Assembly: GCA_017311185.1 (NCBI GenBank)
Contig: JAESUZ010000771.1
Location: 814,001 to 878,000 of the forward strand
Origin: Proteles cristata cristata
Lineage: Eukaryota; Chordata; Mammalia; Carnivora; Hyaenidae
Direction: 5' to 3'
Length of the DNA stretch: 64,000 bases
Positions 59,101-64,000 of the stretch are shown piece after piece. The position numbers and the translations under genes were made by a program. Position 1 is the first letter of the stretch. Every line of letters begins with the position of its first letter. The notes under the pieces were generated by a model that saw only the letters and a list, made by a program, of their open reading frames with translations, had not been told where the DNA came from and did not search any database.

Positions 59101-59387
59101 ACCTATTCCTTGAGGTTTGGAAAGGAAGGACAGAGCTTAGGGCCGGGTTCAGCAACACCACTCACCTGGGTGATAAGCGGAGGGCTCACTCCAGCTCCCT
59201 CCTTAGCGTGGAGTTGGCGCTGGGCCAAGGGCACACCCTCAGGGGCAGCGCTGAGAAGCTGGGCGCTGGGTCCGTGGACAACCCCAAAATGTGTGAGGTT
59301 GCGGGAAGGCACCCGCAGCACACTGAGGTTGTTGCACAGGGCAGCGGCCGAACCTCGAAGGGGAATGGAGCGCTCCCGGCGGAACAT
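56199..59387 (-). CDS. WDR54: WD repeat-containing protein 54 (9 coding exons)
   Basis: Coding exons in transcript order: 59166-59387, 58951-59013, 58490-58556, 58343-58396, 57894-58021, 56905-57005, 56668-56830, 56410-56484, 56199-56330. They join to 334 residues, as in human, from MFRRERSIPLRGSAA to RFSSM. It has WD/beta-propeller blades with recognisable strands such as GTWSGRVLVFDIP (about residue 135), DDSGLLCVWRSG, GYGDGQVRLYEASTG and LLSAAEDTFVHIWKLS. WD proteins are interaction platforms; human WDR54 has been linked to growth-factor receptor signalling, but the mechanism is not visible here. The start codon follows a CACTAG acceptor-like site, so a non-coding first exon probably lies upstream in the CpG region. 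The exon at 56905 has overlapping donors (see findings). Head to head with C2orf81, tail to tail with RTKN. Confidence 0.96.
57640..57848 (-). repeat. Old MIR/MER-type fossil
   Basis: In the 888-base WDR54 intron. Ends with 'gcagcaatttacccaaagtc', 'atccagctgcttagtgacag' and 'gacttaaacccaggtctcct', the antisense MIR pattern; the left part is diverged. Confidence 0.65.
58610..58770 (-). repeat. MIR SINE fossil
   Basis: Antisense MIR in a WDR54 intron: 'ttaaaacaactctggaaggc', 'ttccattttacagaggaggg', 'gaggctctgagaagttaact', 'gtcatacaactagtaaaggg'. Confidence 0.85.
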
Positions 59388-59479
59388 CCTAGTGGAGAGA
59401 GGCTCGAATCACAGGCGCGCTGCGAACAGTAGACAGCGGCGATTCCTTCTTGAGGAATGGGGGCGGGGTGCAGGGTGAG

Positions 59480-60040
59480 GGGGGTGCTCTCATGAGGCAC
59501 TAAAGACCACTGGGAGTGGATCAGGATGTGATGGGTTCGATAGGGGAGTCCGGAGTGGAGAGGTCTTGGGAAGCGGGAAAAGGGAACCCTGGGGCTGAGT
59601 CATGGGGCGACGGGGAAATCCCAGAGGAGGAATGGTGATGGCACAGGACTCGGTGGCTCCAAGCGTCCGAGCGAAGGCGGGATGAGGCAGGGTAGCCCCT
59701 AGACCCTTCTTGTCTCAGCTGGGTCCCTGAAGCTCCCGGCCAGCGTCAGAGGTTACACCCGCATGTCGGCTTGCCTGACTTCAGGATCTGGAGGTCCCGG
59801 CGAATCCGCCGCCACCATAGAGACGACGCACGTACGCACGGCCAATAGGCGGGGCCGAACGACCCAAACTTGCGGAGAGCGGCGCGGTTGCCAGGGCAAC
59901 TGTGGGCGGGGCGAGTCTCTCTGCGGGGGTTGAGCCTCTCGGTGCTAGGCGCCGTTGCTAGGACGACGGTTAGGCAGGCGCCGCAGCAGCAAGGCAGGGA
60001 AGCTCCTTGAAACCCCGCGTTTGGAGCTACAGCTGCGGCA
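59480..60040. promoter_or_regulatory. Bidirectional CpG promoter of WDR54 and C2orf81
   Basis: CpG-rich, TATA-less segment between the divergent start codons at 59387 (minus) and 60041 (plus). A CCAAT box lies at 59842-59846 (GGCCAATAGGCGGGG) beside a GC box. Start sites are not determined. Confidence 0.65.

Positions 60041-64000
<3,960 letters not shown>

Overview
This window is mammalian nuclear DNA, almost certainly from a feliform carnivore (cat, hyena, mongoose or civet group). Two things show this. The spliced genes are close to human orthologues I know from memory, in reading frame and in exon phase. The intergenic DNA and introns carry about 28 copies of the carnivore tRNA-Lys-derived SINE (SINEC) with the feliform-type head (G-C-G-C-C-T-G-G-G-T-G-G-C), together with ancient MIR, L2 and L1 fossils. 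There are no bacterial, viral, CRISPR or phage features.

Nine protein-coding genes form a compact block orthologous to human 2p13.1, read here in the opposite direction. In order: TTC31 (minus, 2.75-9.34 kb), CCDC142 (plus, 9.6-15.95 kb), MRPL53 (plus, 16.97-17.52 kb), MOGS (plus, 21.37-24.77 kb), WBP1 (minus, 25.36-27.42 kb), INO80B (minus, 28.16-30.81 kb), RTKN (plus, 41.05-55.65 kb), WDR54 (minus, 56.20-59.39 kb) and C2orf81 (plus, 60.04 kb to beyond the right edge). I rebuilt each gene exon by exon. Splice sites are GT-AG, phases match across every junction, and every complete gene ends in a stop at close to the human length. All appear intact; C2orf81 is cut by the window edge.

Layout: 0-2.5 kb is gene-free 3' flank with an MIR. 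TTC31 and CCDC142 are head to head over a CpG-rich shared promoter of about 260 bp. 17.5-21.4 kb is repeat-bearing intergenic DNA. MOGS and WBP1 converge tail to tail with about 590 bp between stops. INO80B and WBP1 are in tandem, with WBP1 starting about 740 bp after the INO80B stop; the gap holds six CCAAT boxes. 31-40.5 kb is a SINE- and L1-rich intergenic desert. RTKN has two evident alternative first coding exons and converges on WDR54. WDR54 and C2orf81 are head to head.

The genes do not make one pathway: a TPR protein, a coiled-coil protein, a mitoribosomal protein, ER glucosidase I, a WW-domain ligand, a chromatin-remodeller subunit, a Rho effector, a WD-repeat protein and an uncharacterised protein. 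They share a housekeeping, CpG-island, closely packed arrangement.

I see no new molecular system. The observations most worth checking are a candidate cassette exon in RTKN that would replace its C-terminus, a candidate third RTKN first exon in an internal CpG-rich patch, the CCAAT-box cluster upstream of WBP1, and an apparently young SINE subfamily with its own diagnostic positions.
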